From: Acetobacter estunensis
Lineage (GTDB): Bacteria; Pseudomonadota; Alphaproteobacteria; Acetobacterales; Acetobacteraceae
Assembly (NCBI RefSeq): GCF_019083805.1
Contig: NZ_JAHRDV010000015.1
Span: 1 to 64,000 of the forward strand
Reading direction: 5' to 3'
DNA: 64,000 bases
Positions 1 to 7,575 of the stretch are shown here, in pieces; within the stretch, counting starts at the first letter, position 1, and each line of letters begins with the position of its first letter. The notes under the pieces were generated by a model. That model was not told the origin of the DNA. It saw only the letters and a list, made by a program, of their open reading frames with translations, and did no database searches. Position numbers and translations under genes: made by a program.

Positions 1-261
1 GGCCTGCAAGCGGATGATATAGGCGCGGGGATCGGACGGCATCGGGATACCCCCACCATCCCCGGTGGACAACCGGACGTTCAGATCGGCCCAGGCGCAG
101 AGGTCTTCCACGGCATAGACGATCCGGCCGCCAAGCTGGCGGTAGAGCGGACCGGTACCGCAACTCCGGTGTTTTTCGAGGGTGCGGATGGACAGGCCAA
201 CGAAATTGGCCGCGTCCGGGGTGCGCAGATAGCGCGGTGGCAGTGTCGGCTGGACACGCAT
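1..261 (-). CDS. Excisionase-like helix-turn-helix protein (partial, runs off the left edge)
   Basis: An open frame starts at ATG 259-261 and stays open to base 1, so at least 87 residues are visible and the C-terminus is missing. The protein has an HTH_17/AlpA-type fold near residues 11-60: a 'RTPDAANFVGLSIRTLEKHR' stretch, then 'GTGPLYRQLGGRIVYAVEDL', the usual wing of small excisionase-like DNA-binding proteins. The gene lies directly downstream of the split FseA-like gene on the same strand, which is where ICEMlSym-type elements place the excisionase gene activated by FseA. A second copy of the same arrangement is at 59,198-59,473. The family assignment is well supported; the excisionase (RdfS-like) role is inferred from position. 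Confidence 0.75.
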   Translation of the reverse strand, partial: MRVQPTLPPRYLRTPDAANFVGLSIRTLEKHRSCGTGPLYRQLGGRIVYAVEDLCAWADLNVRLSTGDGGGIPMPSDPRAYIIRLQA

Positions 262-357
262 GAGGTCTTCCTCCTGGTGGATCGGGCCGCGTGCGGAATA
301 TCGCGGCTCATGGGAGGACGCTGCCGGAGAATGAGCTGTGGGGAGGGATGACAAAGT

Positions 358-1002
358 TCAGGCCGCCAGACTGTCACCCCCCTGCTTCAGCCCCTGAAGG
401 AGGGCAATGTGGCCGCCGTTCTGGTAGAACGTGGCACCATCGAGATCGCGGTAGAAAGCCCGGTGCCATGAACTGGCACGCCATTCGTTGCGGGACAGGT
501 GCAGGATGCGCTCGCCGTAGATGCCGGCTGCGATCCGGCGCGTCGCCACTCCCGTGCGCCGGCCGTCCGCGATGCAGAGCATGCGGATCTGGCGCAGTTT
601 CTGCTGCGGACTCAGGCGCAAGATGGAGGGAAGCGGACCGGGCACCTGTCCGGCAAGCAGGCGGCCGAAGCGTGCAACGCAGGCCAGACGGGTCGCGAGG
701 TGCCCATCATCGATGACGAACCAGGTTCCTGCCGCGTCCGGCTTCCGATCGACCACAATGACAATGCGCAGCGGACCCGCTGCGCTGTCCAGCACAAGAT
801 GGATGCCATCGGGACCGTCATGTCGTGCCCGCGCGTATGGCGCGAGGCGGGACAGGATGTCACCCCCGTCGCCACGCACGGCGACCTCCGGCGCGATGTC
901 CGGATCCCAGAAAGCGGGGGCAAGCCAAGCGGGGAGATCAGGATCGACAGGGAAAACGCAACCCCCAGCGACGGGCAAAAGCACGCCATGCCTCGGCGTC
1001 AA
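358..1002 (-). CDS. DUF2285 protein, downstream frame of an FseA-type split activator
   Basis: DUF2285 protein whose real N-terminus probably comes from the overlapping upstream frame (938-1144). The residues before the 'FPVDPDLPAW' stretch make little sense as a start, while the upstream frame ends in the motif 'WGLRFP' exactly where the families join. Reading the upstream frame to UUU (955-953), slipping +1 to UUC and continuing gives 'WGLRF-PVDPDLPAW' without a break. In ICEMlSymR7A the corresponding genes msi172 and msi171 are fused by +1 slippage of tRNA-Phe from UUU to UUC to make FseA, an activator of excisionase expression. Whether the ATG at 1000-1002 is also used is unknown. The paralogue at 59,602-60,246 has the same organisation. 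Confidence 0.8.
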   Translation of the reverse strand: MTPRHGVLLPVAGGCVFPVDPDLPAWLAPAFWDPDIAPEVAVRGDGGDILSRLAPYARARHDGPDGIHLVLDSAAGPLRIVIVVDRKPDAAGTWFVIDDGHLATRLACVARFGRLLAGQVPGPLPSILRLSPQQKLRQIRMLCIADGRRTGVATRRIAAGIYGERILHLSRNEWRASSWHRAFYRDLDGATFYQNGGHIALLQGLKQGGDSLAA

Positions 1003-1144
1003 CCTTGCCGATCGTCATGGTTGCTGCATGATCGCGCCGGTAGGCTGGATTGTGTCGCAGCCATTCCTGGGCGAGGCCGGCTGGGTCGAGCCCGGCGAAG
1101 GCGCGACGAAGGGGCGCGGCATCCCACGGCCGGATTGTCGGCAC
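938..1144 (-). CDS. DUF6499-like protein, upstream frame of the FseA-type split activator
   Basis: A 68-residue frame with the 'GLAQEWLRHNPAYRRDH' core typical of DUF6499 (often annotated as 'transcriptional regulator domain'). It ends four codons after 'WGLRF' at TGA 938-940. It overlaps the DUF2285 frame by 65 bases, and the product continues in that frame after a +1 shift. Alone it probably gives a short truncated protein; the shifted product of about 265 residues would be the active form by analogy with FseA. The divergent XRE gene and the palindrome at 1365-1395 lie upstream and probably control it. Confidence 0.75.
   Translation of the reverse strand: MPTIRPWDAAPLRRAFAGLDPAGLAQEWLRHNPAYRRDHAATMTIGKVDAEAWRAFARRWGLRFPCRS
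949..964 (-). promoter_or_regulatory. Putative programmed +1 ribosomal frameshift site
   Basis: On the minus strand the zero frame reads TGG GGG TTG CGT TTT CCC. The TTT codon is at 955-953, followed by C at 952. Slippage of tRNA-Phe from UUU to UUC moves translation to the DUF2285 frame, whose next codons are CCT GTC GAT. This is the slip described for FseA of ICEMlSymR7A. No frameshift product can be observed from sequence alone. Confidence 0.7.
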
Positions 1145-1364
1145 GTCCCCCTCCCCCGATATGTCATGGATTCGACCCAGTATCCGGTGCGAAACCGGAA
1201 CGGCTAGTCCCGAAGACTCAGGGAGGTGATCCCAAACATATCCGGCAAGGTCCGGGTAGTTTCGATATTGAGGGGTAATTCACGCCAGATGGGCCGGAAA
1301 CTTCGGTTTCCGCGACATCCCGTGATGCCCATAGCGCATCACGGGAGAAGGCGTTTGACGTTCC

Positions 1365-1395
1365 GTGTATTATAATACGTAGCGCGATAATACAC
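1365..1395. promoter_or_regulatory. Palindromic operator between fseA-like gene and XRE gene
   Basis: GTGTATTA at 1365-1372 is mirrored by TAATACAC at 1388-1395, and GTATTATAATAC at 1367-1378 is itself a perfect palindrome. The site lies 20-50 bases upstream of the XRE regulator and about 220 bases upstream of the split fseA frames. A -10-like TATAAT (1371-1376) lies inside it. This is a reasonable autoregulatory operator for the XRE protein. Confidence 0.6.
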
Positions 1396-1415
1396 AAATC
1401 GTTCCTATCCTGCGG

Positions 1416-1667
1416 ATGGACATCCGAGGACTTTTCGGCGCGAACGTGAGGCGCCTGCGACGCGACGCCGGTCTCAGCCAGGAAGCTCTGGCGGAACGGA
1501 TGGGCGTGGACCGCGCCTATATCAGCTGGATCGAGACCGGGCGCCAGAACGCGACGCTGCTCTCGCTGTGGCATGCGTCGCAGGCGCTGGGCGTGCGGCC
1601 GGCGGCGTTACTGGATGAAAGCCACGTTGTCGCGACAGAAGCGGCACCGACCGGCGGGAAGCCATAA
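1416..1667 (+). CDS. XRE-family transcriptional regulator
   Basis: An 83-residue Cro/CI-type protein. Residues about 8-62 form a five-helix HTH_3 domain ('LRRDAGLSQEALAERMGVD' then 'YISWIETGR'), with a short tail. It is divergent from the fseA-like gene, and the palindrome at 1365-1395 sits at its promoter, so self-repression and control of the element's activation genes are likely. In ICEMlSym the comparable small regulator is QseC, but sequence identity with QseC cannot be judged here. The start ATG 1416 has only a weak ribosome site, consistent with a short leader. Confidence 0.8.
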   Translation: MDIRGLFGANVRRLRRDAGLSQEALAERMGVDRAYISWIETGRQNATLLSLWHASQALGVRPAALLDESHVVATEAAPTGGKP

Positions 1668-1684
1668 CTGGCCTGAAGAAGAAA

Positions 1685-1708
1685 GCCCCTCCGGCGAACC
1701 GGAGGGGC
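1685..1708 (-). terminator. Rho-independent terminator between convergent genes
   Basis: GCCCCTCCGG, loop CGAA, CCGGAGGGGC. On the minus strand the hairpin is followed by a T-rich run (TTTCTTCTT), placing it as the terminator of the DUF736 gene; it can also act on the XRE gene, which ends at 1667. Confidence 0.75.
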
Positions 1709-1717
1709 CGGGGGTGG

Positions 1718-2035
1718 TCAGTCCCCGTTGCGCGGACGCTGACGGCTCCAGACCAGGTTGTAGGCGCCGCCTTCCTCTTCGAAGAGGCTGGCGAAGATCG
1801 GACCGGGAAGGGTCGGATCGTCCAGCTTCACGCTGAGATATTCGCGCCAGTCCGTGGTGTGTTTGATCCAGGCGGCCCCGGCTTCAAGTTTGCCGATCTG
1901 GACCCGGAAGTTGGGAACATTGTCGCTGGCCCGGTTGACTTCGGGCACGAAGCGGATACCCCGGATTTTCTGTGTCAGGGTGACGATTTCGCCTTCGTAC
2001 CCCTCGCCGACCTTTTTGAATGAACCGATGATCAT
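1718..2035 (-). CDS. DUF736 family protein
   Basis: A 105-residue DUF736 protein starting with 'MIIGSFKKVGEGYEGEI'. The start at 2035 is chosen because AGGAG lies about eight bases upstream and because the family begins at this point; the open frame extends further up without a ribosome site. DUF736 proteins are a hallmark of Alphaproteobacterial ICEs and conjugative plasmids; their function is not known. Homologues in this window lie at 61,208-61,531 (close, same leader structure) and 56,675-57,016 (distant). Confidence 0.9.
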   Translation of the reverse strand: MIIGSFKKVGEGYEGEIVTLTQKIRGIRFVPEVNRASDNVPNFRVQIGKLEAGAAWIKHTTDWREYLSVKLDDPTLPGPIFASLFEEEGGAYNLVWSRQRPRNGD

Positions 2036-2132
2036 TGTCCTGTCTCCTGGCTTGTATCGGGCCGCGACCACCGTGGCCTCGATGGCCATCGTCAGCCCGG
2101 AGACGACCGGCGGCGCACCTGCTTGCAGGCCG

Positions 2133-2210
2133 GAGCAACGCGGAGGACGGCGGCACGGAACTTTCTTGCACCGCGAGGAATGACGGCGCAGCCGACAGGG
2201 GAAGAAAGTT
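2133..2210 (-). promoter_or_regulatory. Structured leader element, copy A
   Basis: AACTTTCTT (2159-2167) pairs with AAGAAAGTT (2202-2210), with an inner GC-rich segment (GACGGCGCAGCCGAC) and a conserved GCGGAGGACGG block beside it. It lies 100-175 bases upstream of the DUF736 start. The same layout occurs at 61,624-61,706 and 63,315-63,401; see findings. Confidence 0.55.
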
Positions 2211-2682
2211 GCGGGTCACCGTTGCGCCAGAGCCGGGCGAGGCGAAGCCGGTCTTCGGGCAGATCGGCCATATCGAGAGGCCATGGTGTGCGGCGCCGTC
2301 AGCTACAGGGGACATGGCAGTCCGTCGTGTTCCGTGACAGGGACGCAGGGTGTCGGGGGGATGTCCATTTCCAGACAGAATCAGGTCGAACCGTATCCGT
2401 CGCCGGGAGAACCCGTTGGCCGGCACCACGTTCTCTGCCCTTCCTGCTCGACAGACGGGAGGTTGACGCCGGGCGGCCAGTCACGCCAGCAGAACGGCAT
2501 GCGCTTTCGCACTGAAGCTGACCGACGCTTCACTCCGGTTGGGTTTGTACCGGGCTTTTCTCGTAGCAGGAAAGGCGCTGCCCTATCTTGCCTCCTGAGC
2601 CACCCGTGCCCGCGCAACGGGGACTGACCGCCCCACGCTGACCTTTTGGACCCGGCCGGATCAGGTATTCTGACACCGGGAA
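2211..2682. other. Intergenic region with no convincing gene
   Basis: Open frames here have no family resemblance, no good ribosome site and arginine-rich composition typical of unread GC-rich DNA. I see no repeat or RNA gene beyond the leader element on its left side. Confidence 0.5.
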
Positions 2683-3099
2683 TTACGCGAGCTGGATGAC
2701 GCAAAGCCGTGTCCATGCCGCTCCACCGACGCACAGCGCGCCGAACGTCGCGAAAAGGTATGCCGGAATAGTGCCCATATCGCCCATGCCGCAGAAACCC
2801 AGCGTCGTGCCGAACCCCGCCAGCGCGGCTGGCAGAGCGAGCAGCGCTGACACCGCAACCCGCAGGGCGGGATCGCGCGAGGAGGCGAGGATCGCCTGAC
2901 CCAATGCAAGCACCATGATCCCGGCGGCAATGCCAGCGAGAATGGCATGGGCGCCGGACAGCAGGCCATGGTCATAGAGCATGGTGCAGGCCATCGCCGC
3001 CACAAACAGGGGTGCGGCATAGACCGCGCATAGAAACAGCAGCCAGCACAGAAAGCCTATACTGGCGAACCCAAGGACAATACCGAGACCAAGCAACAT
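2683..3099 (-). CDS. Hypothetical integral membrane protein
   Basis: 138 residues, almost entirely hydrophobic, with about four membrane-spanning stretches (near residues 3-38, 52-80, 83-105, 112-135). I do not recognise a family. The start at 3099 is preferred over the upstream 3138 because a GGAAAGGA ribosome site precedes it and the protein then opens directly with a membrane segment. It stands between the DUF736 gene and the methylase, both element backbone genes, so it is probably an accessory gene of the left element. Confidence 0.55.
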   Translation of the reverse strand: MLLGLGIVLGFASIGFLCWLLFLCAVYAAPLFVAAMACTMLYDHGLLSGAHAILAGIAAGIMVLALGQAILASSRDPALRVAVSALLALPAALAGFGTTLGFCGMGDMGTIPAYLFATFGALCVGGAAWTRLCVIQLA

Positions 3100-3350
3100 G
3101 GACCATGTCCTTTCCACCAGTGGGAAGACCACACACATGCCGCGACGGTTCAGAAATATCCATGAAATAGAAGAGGGTTTTCTGGGTCTGTTTTCACGAT
3201 CAGGACAGCGCGTGGAGCGCGCCGGACTGTGACCGAGCCGCCCCCTGTTGGCGCCTTCCGCACGCGCCGGGCGATGGCGCGTCTCTGCCGCCGGTCCGTC
3301 GGGACCGGCGCGATTTTCTGGCCGTCCGGTGAGGTAAAGAAGGGGACGGC

Positions 3351-4046
3351 TTACGCCGCCGCCCTCCCCGTCCCGTGCCAGGCCAGGCCAGGCCAGGCCA
3401 GTCGGCGGGATGCCGTGGCTGCGTGGTCCGGGTCCAGTTCCATGCCCAGCCAGTTGCGCCCCACATGCTGCGCCGCGACCAGAGACGAACCCGAACCGGC
3501 GAATGGGTCCAGAACCAGACCACCCACCGGGCAGAAGGTTTCCACCAGAGGCAGAAGTGCGGCCACCGGCTTTTGCGCCGGGTGCAGTTTGTTGCCCGAA
3601 TAGGGCATGTCGAGCACGTCCGGGATGGGCTTCGCCGGTGGTGTCACATTCCCTTTGGCCAGCAGGTAGGCGCTTTCGTGTTCATACCGGAGAAACCGGG
3701 AAGAGGACGAATAGGACTTGCGAAAGACGATATGCCCGACCATGCGGAACCCCGCCGCCTTCCAGGCTTCCGCGAATAAATCAATCCGGTTCCATCCGTA
3801 AAAGCTGACAGCGAACCCGCCCCATTTCAGGATACGGTGCATCTGGTTGAAGGCGGGCCGGAGCCAGCGCGCATTGTCGTCATTGCGAACCTTCCGCCCG
3901 TCCCTGCCCTGATAATTCACCAGGTAAGGCGGGTCGGTCAGGATGAAATCCACCGCATTGCGGGGGAGTGCGCGCATAAGCTGCACGCTGTCACCGTTGA
4001 GGATGGTATTGCGGCAATCGGTTGCCGTGGTGATATTGCCGGTCAT
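3351..4046 (-). CDS. Orphan site-specific DNA adenine methyltransferase (beta class)
   Basis: 231 residues. The DPPY motif (about residues 38-41) precedes the AdoMet-binding 'LDPFAGSGSS' motif (about 187-196), the beta-class order of N6-adenine/N4-cytosine methylases; the target recognition region lies between them. DPPY suggests N6-adenine methylation. No restriction gene is adjacent, as is usual for methylases carried by Alphaproteobacterial ICEs, where they may protect the element on entry into a new host. The last 15 residues ('LAWPGLAWHGTGRAAA') are encoded by a GGCCA tandem repeat and look like an extension into repetitive DNA. Start 4046 follows a purine-rich leader with a strong hairpin. 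Confidence 0.88.
   Translation of the reverse strand: MTGNITTATDCRNTILNGDSVQLMRALPRNAVDFILTDPPYLVNYQGRDGRKVRNDDNARWLRPAFNQMHRILKWGGFAVSFYGWNRIDLFAEAWKAAGFRMVGHIVFRKSYSSSSRFLRYEHESAYLLAKGNVTPPAKPIPDVLDMPYSGNKLHPAQKPVAALLPLVETFCPVGGLVLDPFAGSGSSLVAAQHVGRNWLGMELDPDHAATASRRLAWPGLAWHGTGRAAA
3377..3400. repeat. GGCCA tandem repeat at the methylase C-terminus
   Basis: Four consecutive GGCCA units preceded by a partial unit (GCCA). Unit length 5 means that a gain or loss of one unit changes the reading frame, so the methylase C-terminus could vary between strains. Confidence 0.8.
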
Positions 4047-4404
4047 GGTCTTTGCCCTTTGTTCCGCGAGGAACAGCCCCCGCTGTTCCTCTGCCTCGCG
4101 GCGAGCAGCGGGGGTGCAAACGGCGTGACGGCTTCGCGGGGAACCGGCTGCACGAAGCGCAGCGAAGGAAGCTGGGCGGAAGGCGTTACGAAGTGCGCTG
4201 GGGGCAGCGCCCCAAGTTTTCTTTCTAATATCGCAACAATAAAATTCTTCGAACTCATGCGAATATTAGTAATAATTTACAATTATCAATTTAAATACTA
4301 AAGAAATTCTTAAACATCATAGTGTTTGAAATTATTTTTTCGTTATTATTCCAATTTATAAAAAGAATATATTGATGATAACGGATAAGATGCAGAGACG
4401 AACG
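4047..4404. other. Intergenic region, GC-rich hairpins then AT-rich stretch
   Basis: 4060-4120 holds strong inverted repeats (GGAACAG/CTGTTCC and CCCCCGCTG/CAGCGGGGG) in the methylase leader. From about 4220 to 4390 the DNA turns markedly AT-rich, with no open frame, marking the border between element backbone and the acquired operon at 4405-8141. Confidence 0.6.
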
Positions 4405-5043
4405 TCAGCGGTCAATCATTGTTTCCACTTTCAAGTGCGCCCTCCTTACCGACAGAGGTAAACTATGACAGTTCGCAACCCTGTTTGTACCGATCGTATC
4501 AATAACCCATTGGATGTCGCGGTCTTGAACACGCATACGTGCTATTGTGAGCGCATTATAAACTGCGTCCGAAATATTAGGCCCAAGGTTCGCGAGAACG
4601 CTTTCATGTCTAAAAAGGTCTATAGTGGTTATCACTGGGACCGAGGGGAAGCGAGCATTGCAGAATGCTGTTCCCTTTTTCTCGTCAATCACTGCAACTC
4701 CACCATGGGCAACTGCCCACGCAATTGTAGCAGCTTCACCGTCATCCAATGTTGAAGCTCCAGATCCCGAAACCATTGTCAGAAAATTTTCTTCGCATTC
4801 CGCTGTAAGAGAAACCGACTGCGCTCGTCCAGAGTTGAAAAGGAATGAGATCAAATCCCCATCGGTTCGTCCCTTTACCCTTCCTCCCTCTAACTCACGC
4901 GTGACTACGTCTACAATACTGATGGGGTTAGCAATTGCATCGAAAATATACGCCGCCACCCCAGTCGCGTTCAAATTAATTACGACGCTCGCATCAAGAA
5001 TGAGAGGTAAAGTCGGATCAAACGAGCAGTTTGGGAGCCCCAT
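4405..5043 (-). CDS. PIN-like nuclease, last gene of a four-gene operon
   Basis: 212 residues. 'LILDASVVINL' at the N-terminus supplies the first acidic residue of a PIN-type nuclease fold; E50 ('VVTREL'), a 'DDGEAATIAWA' stretch near residue 100 and 'VIDEKKG' near 120 complete the acidic set. It probably cleaves RNA or single-stranded nucleic acid. The start at 5043 has a GGGAGCGAGG ribosome site; starts at 5061 and 5085 are possible. It overlaps the 3' end of the XRE-ImmA gene, an arrangement seen in XRE-ImmA/PIN toxin-like pairs. The acidic set is read by eye, so the PIN call is moderate. Confidence 0.7.
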   Translation of the reverse strand: MGLPNCSFDPTLPLILDASVVINLNATGVAAYIFDAIANPISIVDVVTRELEGGRVKGRTDGDLISFLFNSGRAQSVSLTAECEENFLTMVSGSGASTLDDGEAATIAWAVAHGGVAVIDEKKGTAFCNARFPSVPVITTIDLFRHESVLANLGPNISDAVYNALTIARMRVQDRDIQWVIDTIGTNRVANCHSLPLSVRRAHLKVETMIDR

Positions 5044-6199
5044 CGGCCTCGCTCCCTTCATTTCCAAGTCCGTCAAGCAACTCACGCAATTCTACACGAT
5101 CAAGGCGGAGCAACCGAGCGAGCTGGCCTTCACTCAACAATCCTCGACGCCAAACTTCATCGGCCATCATGCTCATCCGCAGCGATATGGAGCGATTTGC
5201 ATCGTCTTTGTGTTCATCCTTGGGCAGATCACCTAACACCTGGATTACTTGCTCGTTGGTGATTCCGCCATTTTCTACAAACCAATCCCAACTGCCGCGT
5301 TTGATCAAACCAAGTTCTTCGAGGCGCCGAACTAATGCCTCACGTGACACACCAAAATAATTGGCAAGGACGATGACATGCCGACGGCTAAGTGACGACG
5401 CACCTGCCGTTATATCTTGAAATTTCTGTTTCACTGCACGAGCAGGCATAAGGAAAGCTCGGCCAAACGCATTCGCGTAACGTTCTTCACGCCCGGTTTC
5501 AAGCGTGGCGTCATCCAGTATATCTGCAAAGCGACGCGTAGACATAAAATGGCCGACCTCGTGTCCAGCTGTGTTTGCACGTCGATCACGCGGATGGTTT
5601 GCATTCAAAAGTATGCAGGGACCCACTGCATCATCAAACGCAAACAGCCCTGAAATACTTGGTGGCAACCTGCGCACATACACCCGCGCGCCAAGCTGCA
5701 ACTCCAATATACTGACAATGTCATTGATCGGATTCAGCCCAAGACCGAGCCACTGCCGAAGATCCAGCGCGTCTTGCTCAGCCTGCATGCGGACATTGCC
5801 TGGCAAGATAGGAGTTTCCGGCGGATAAACTGTAGATCGTAAAATACCGAGCAGTTGCTCTAACTCCACCTCAGCACGCACGAGATCGTTGAGCAGATCG
5901 GCCGCTTGTGCAACACTTACCTCCTCTGAATCAGACACTTTTCTAAACTGGGCCAGGAGGTTAACTTGAACCGGTTCCTGCCGAAGTAATTCATTGATCG
6001 TCGTGCGATATATTGCCGTTAAGGTTTGGAGTTCGTCAAATCTTACTGGACGTTGCCCTTTTTCAATCGCCACAAGCGTAGTGCGTGCCATACCAGCGTC
6101 ACTCGCCGCCACTGCTTGCGTGAATTTGACACTTTCCCGGGCAGCACGAAGCCGTTCGCCTACGGTTTCGGTAGAGAGAGTCTCTAAAATCGAACTCAT
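5018..6199 (-). CDS. XRE HTH - ImmA/IrrE metallopeptidase fusion
   Basis: 393 residues. Residues about 14-73 form an XRE-type DNA-binding domain. The HEVGH zinc-peptidase motif is at 213-217, inside the ImmA/IrrE-type domain, with conserved 'NAFGRAFLMP' further on. Such proteins usually sense stress or a phage product and cleave a repressor or partner. It overlaps the QueC-like gene by 4 bases upstream and the PIN gene by 26 bases downstream, so the products are translationally coupled. It may repress its own operon through the HTH domain and act as controller or antitoxin of the PIN protein; both are inferences. Confidence 0.85.
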   Translation of the reverse strand: MSSILETLSTETVGERLRAARESVKFTQAVAASDAGMARTTLVAIEKGQRPVRFDELQTLTAIYRTTINELLRQEPVQVNLLAQFRKVSDSEEVSVAQAADLLNDLVRAEVELEQLLGILRSTVYPPETPILPGNVRMQAEQDALDLRQWLGLGLNPINDIVSILELQLGARVYVRRLPPSISGLFAFDDAVGPCILLNANHPRDRRANTAGHEVGHFMSTRRFADILDDATLETGREERYANAFGRAFLMPARAVKQKFQDITAGASSLSRRHVIVLANYFGVSREALVRRLEELGLIKRGSWDWFVENGGITNEQVIQVLGDLPKDEHKDDANRSISLRMSMMADEVWRRGLLSEGQLARLLRLDRVELRELLDGLGNEGSEADGAPKLLV

Positions 6200-7575
6200 A
6201 GCACGTTAGCCGTCCATTGACGGACGAACGAGACCGGGCCGAGGGACTCTACAAACGCGTGCCATTCGTTACGATGACGGTGAAGGAGAGAGGTAAGTTT
6301 CATTTCTGCATCTTCAACCTTGATGCCTAAAGCTCGCGCAACTTGCGCTGCATTGCGCTTTATTGTTGATTGATAGAGAGAGGAATCTGCAAGACCAGCG
6401 AGATGATCCATGTGCATAGTGCCGGCAATTGCATATTCCCTTAGCGCGGAGGTAATTTTCTGAAAATTGTGATTTGCTCCTTGCTCGAAGGTTGATGCAC
6501 TCAAATTTTCCCAAACATAGTGATTGGCAGGCTCTGATAGGCCTGCCGCATGAACGCTCAATCGACGAAGCATGCAGGCTGCACAAACACCACACTGCCG
6601 CCTATGGCCATCGACCGAGACATGACGATTCTGCTGCCAGCATGAAATCGTTTTGCTCCATTCATTTCCTTCCGTCGTTTCGGCAACGAATGCTCGGAGC
6701 GTCTCACCTTTCGTGAACCAAAGACGTGGAAACGTCCATGAAACACGATAGTCAAGGAGGGCAAGAAAAAATTTCTCCATTCGCTCGGTAAATAATGGAT
6801 GATTCCGATAGTCAGGATAAATCTGCGCGACGGGAATTAGCGGAGGCCCCAAGGCACCCTGGCCACTCTCGGGAATTATGATCGTATCGACATCAGAAAG
6901 ATAAGCAGCAATTCCAGAGACCATAGAAAATTTAAAGCCCCGTGACCGATTGCTACTTTCAGCAAACCGCCGCTCATGTGATCTCACCTGATACGGGATA
7001 TTCGTGAATGGTTGAAGACGTCCATCTTTTCTTGGTTGATCATATTTTTTTCCGCCTAAGCGAACACGTATCACTTCTGAATTCAACTTTTGAGCTGACA
7101 GAGCAGCAACGGCCCGTGAGTCCATACCGTCACTAAATGGAACAATAGCCCGCGCTCCGCTAGGCAAGGGCAGGCTAGATTGCGTCCGAGAACCCTCAAC
7201 CCTCTTGCGATTTACAAACGCAATATTCCAGAAATCCCCCGTCAGGAAGCCAAGAGCTGAAAGTAGCGTCTCTTTGACCTTTTGAGACTCCCAAAGCGCC
7301 CTATCGTGAACCGGAACTTCTAAATAGATTTTGCGACGCCAGCCAAAGGTAGGGCGACGGTGCAAACGATCACAAAACTCGACTGCCGCGGCAACGACGA
7401 GCATGTCGAATACGACAGGCTTCCATTCAGAAAAACAATAGGAGAGTAATTGATTTTCAGAAAACTGAATATGATTACCAATCACGCACGAAATGCGTCC
7501 GTCCTCATGCCTGGCTTCCTCTGAAACGATGACGTCTAAGACTGGAGCGCCTTTATCTATTTCGTTGAACATCAT
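6196..7575 (-). CDS. QueC-like PP-loop ATPase, QatC-related defence candidate
   Basis: 459 residues, about twice the length of QueC. The PP-loop 'PFSDGMDSRA' (S148, G150, D152, S153) matches the SxGxDS nucleotide-binding motif of QueC/ExsB (7-cyano-7-deazaguanine synthase). Four cysteines (C312, C328, C331, C334, in 'CGVCAACMLRR') match the zinc site of QueC. The extra N-terminal 140 residues have no recognised domain. QueC-like proteins occur in anti-phage systems (QatC of Qat; Cap9 of type IV CBASS). No other queuosine gene is adjacent, so a defence role is more likely than tRNA modification. It overlaps both neighbours by 4 bases. Confidence 0.8.
   Translation of the reverse strand: MMFNEIDKGAPVLDVIVSEEARHEDGRISCVIGNHIQFSENQLLSYCFSEWKPVVFDMLVVAAAVEFCDRLHRRPTFGWRRKIYLEVPVHDRALWESQKVKETLLSALGFLTGDFWNIAFVNRKRVEGSRTQSSLPLPSGARAIVPFSDGMDSRAVAALSAQKLNSEVIRVRLGGKKYDQPRKDGRLQPFTNIPYQVRSHERRFAESSNRSRGFKFSMVSGIAAYLSDVDTIIIPESGQGALGPPLIPVAQIYPDYRNHPLFTERMEKFFLALLDYRVSWTFPRLWFTKGETLRAFVAETTEGNEWSKTISCWQQNRHVSVDGHRRQCGVCAACMLRRLSVHAAGLSEPANHYVWENLSASTFEQGANHNFQKITSALREYAIAGTMHMDHLAGLADSSLYQSTIKRNAAQVARALGIKVEDAEMKLTSLLHRHRNEWHAFVESLGPVSFVRQWTANVL

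Noticed and set aside
81..377. 98-residue minus-strand frame at the left edge
   Set aside because: Composition is typical of unread GC-rich DNA; the HTH gene in another frame at 1-261 explains the region.
4060..4120. Hairpins in the methylase leader as a fourth copy of the structured element
   Set aside because: The CGGAGGA block and inner hairpin are not in the same order, so it does not follow the plan of the other three.
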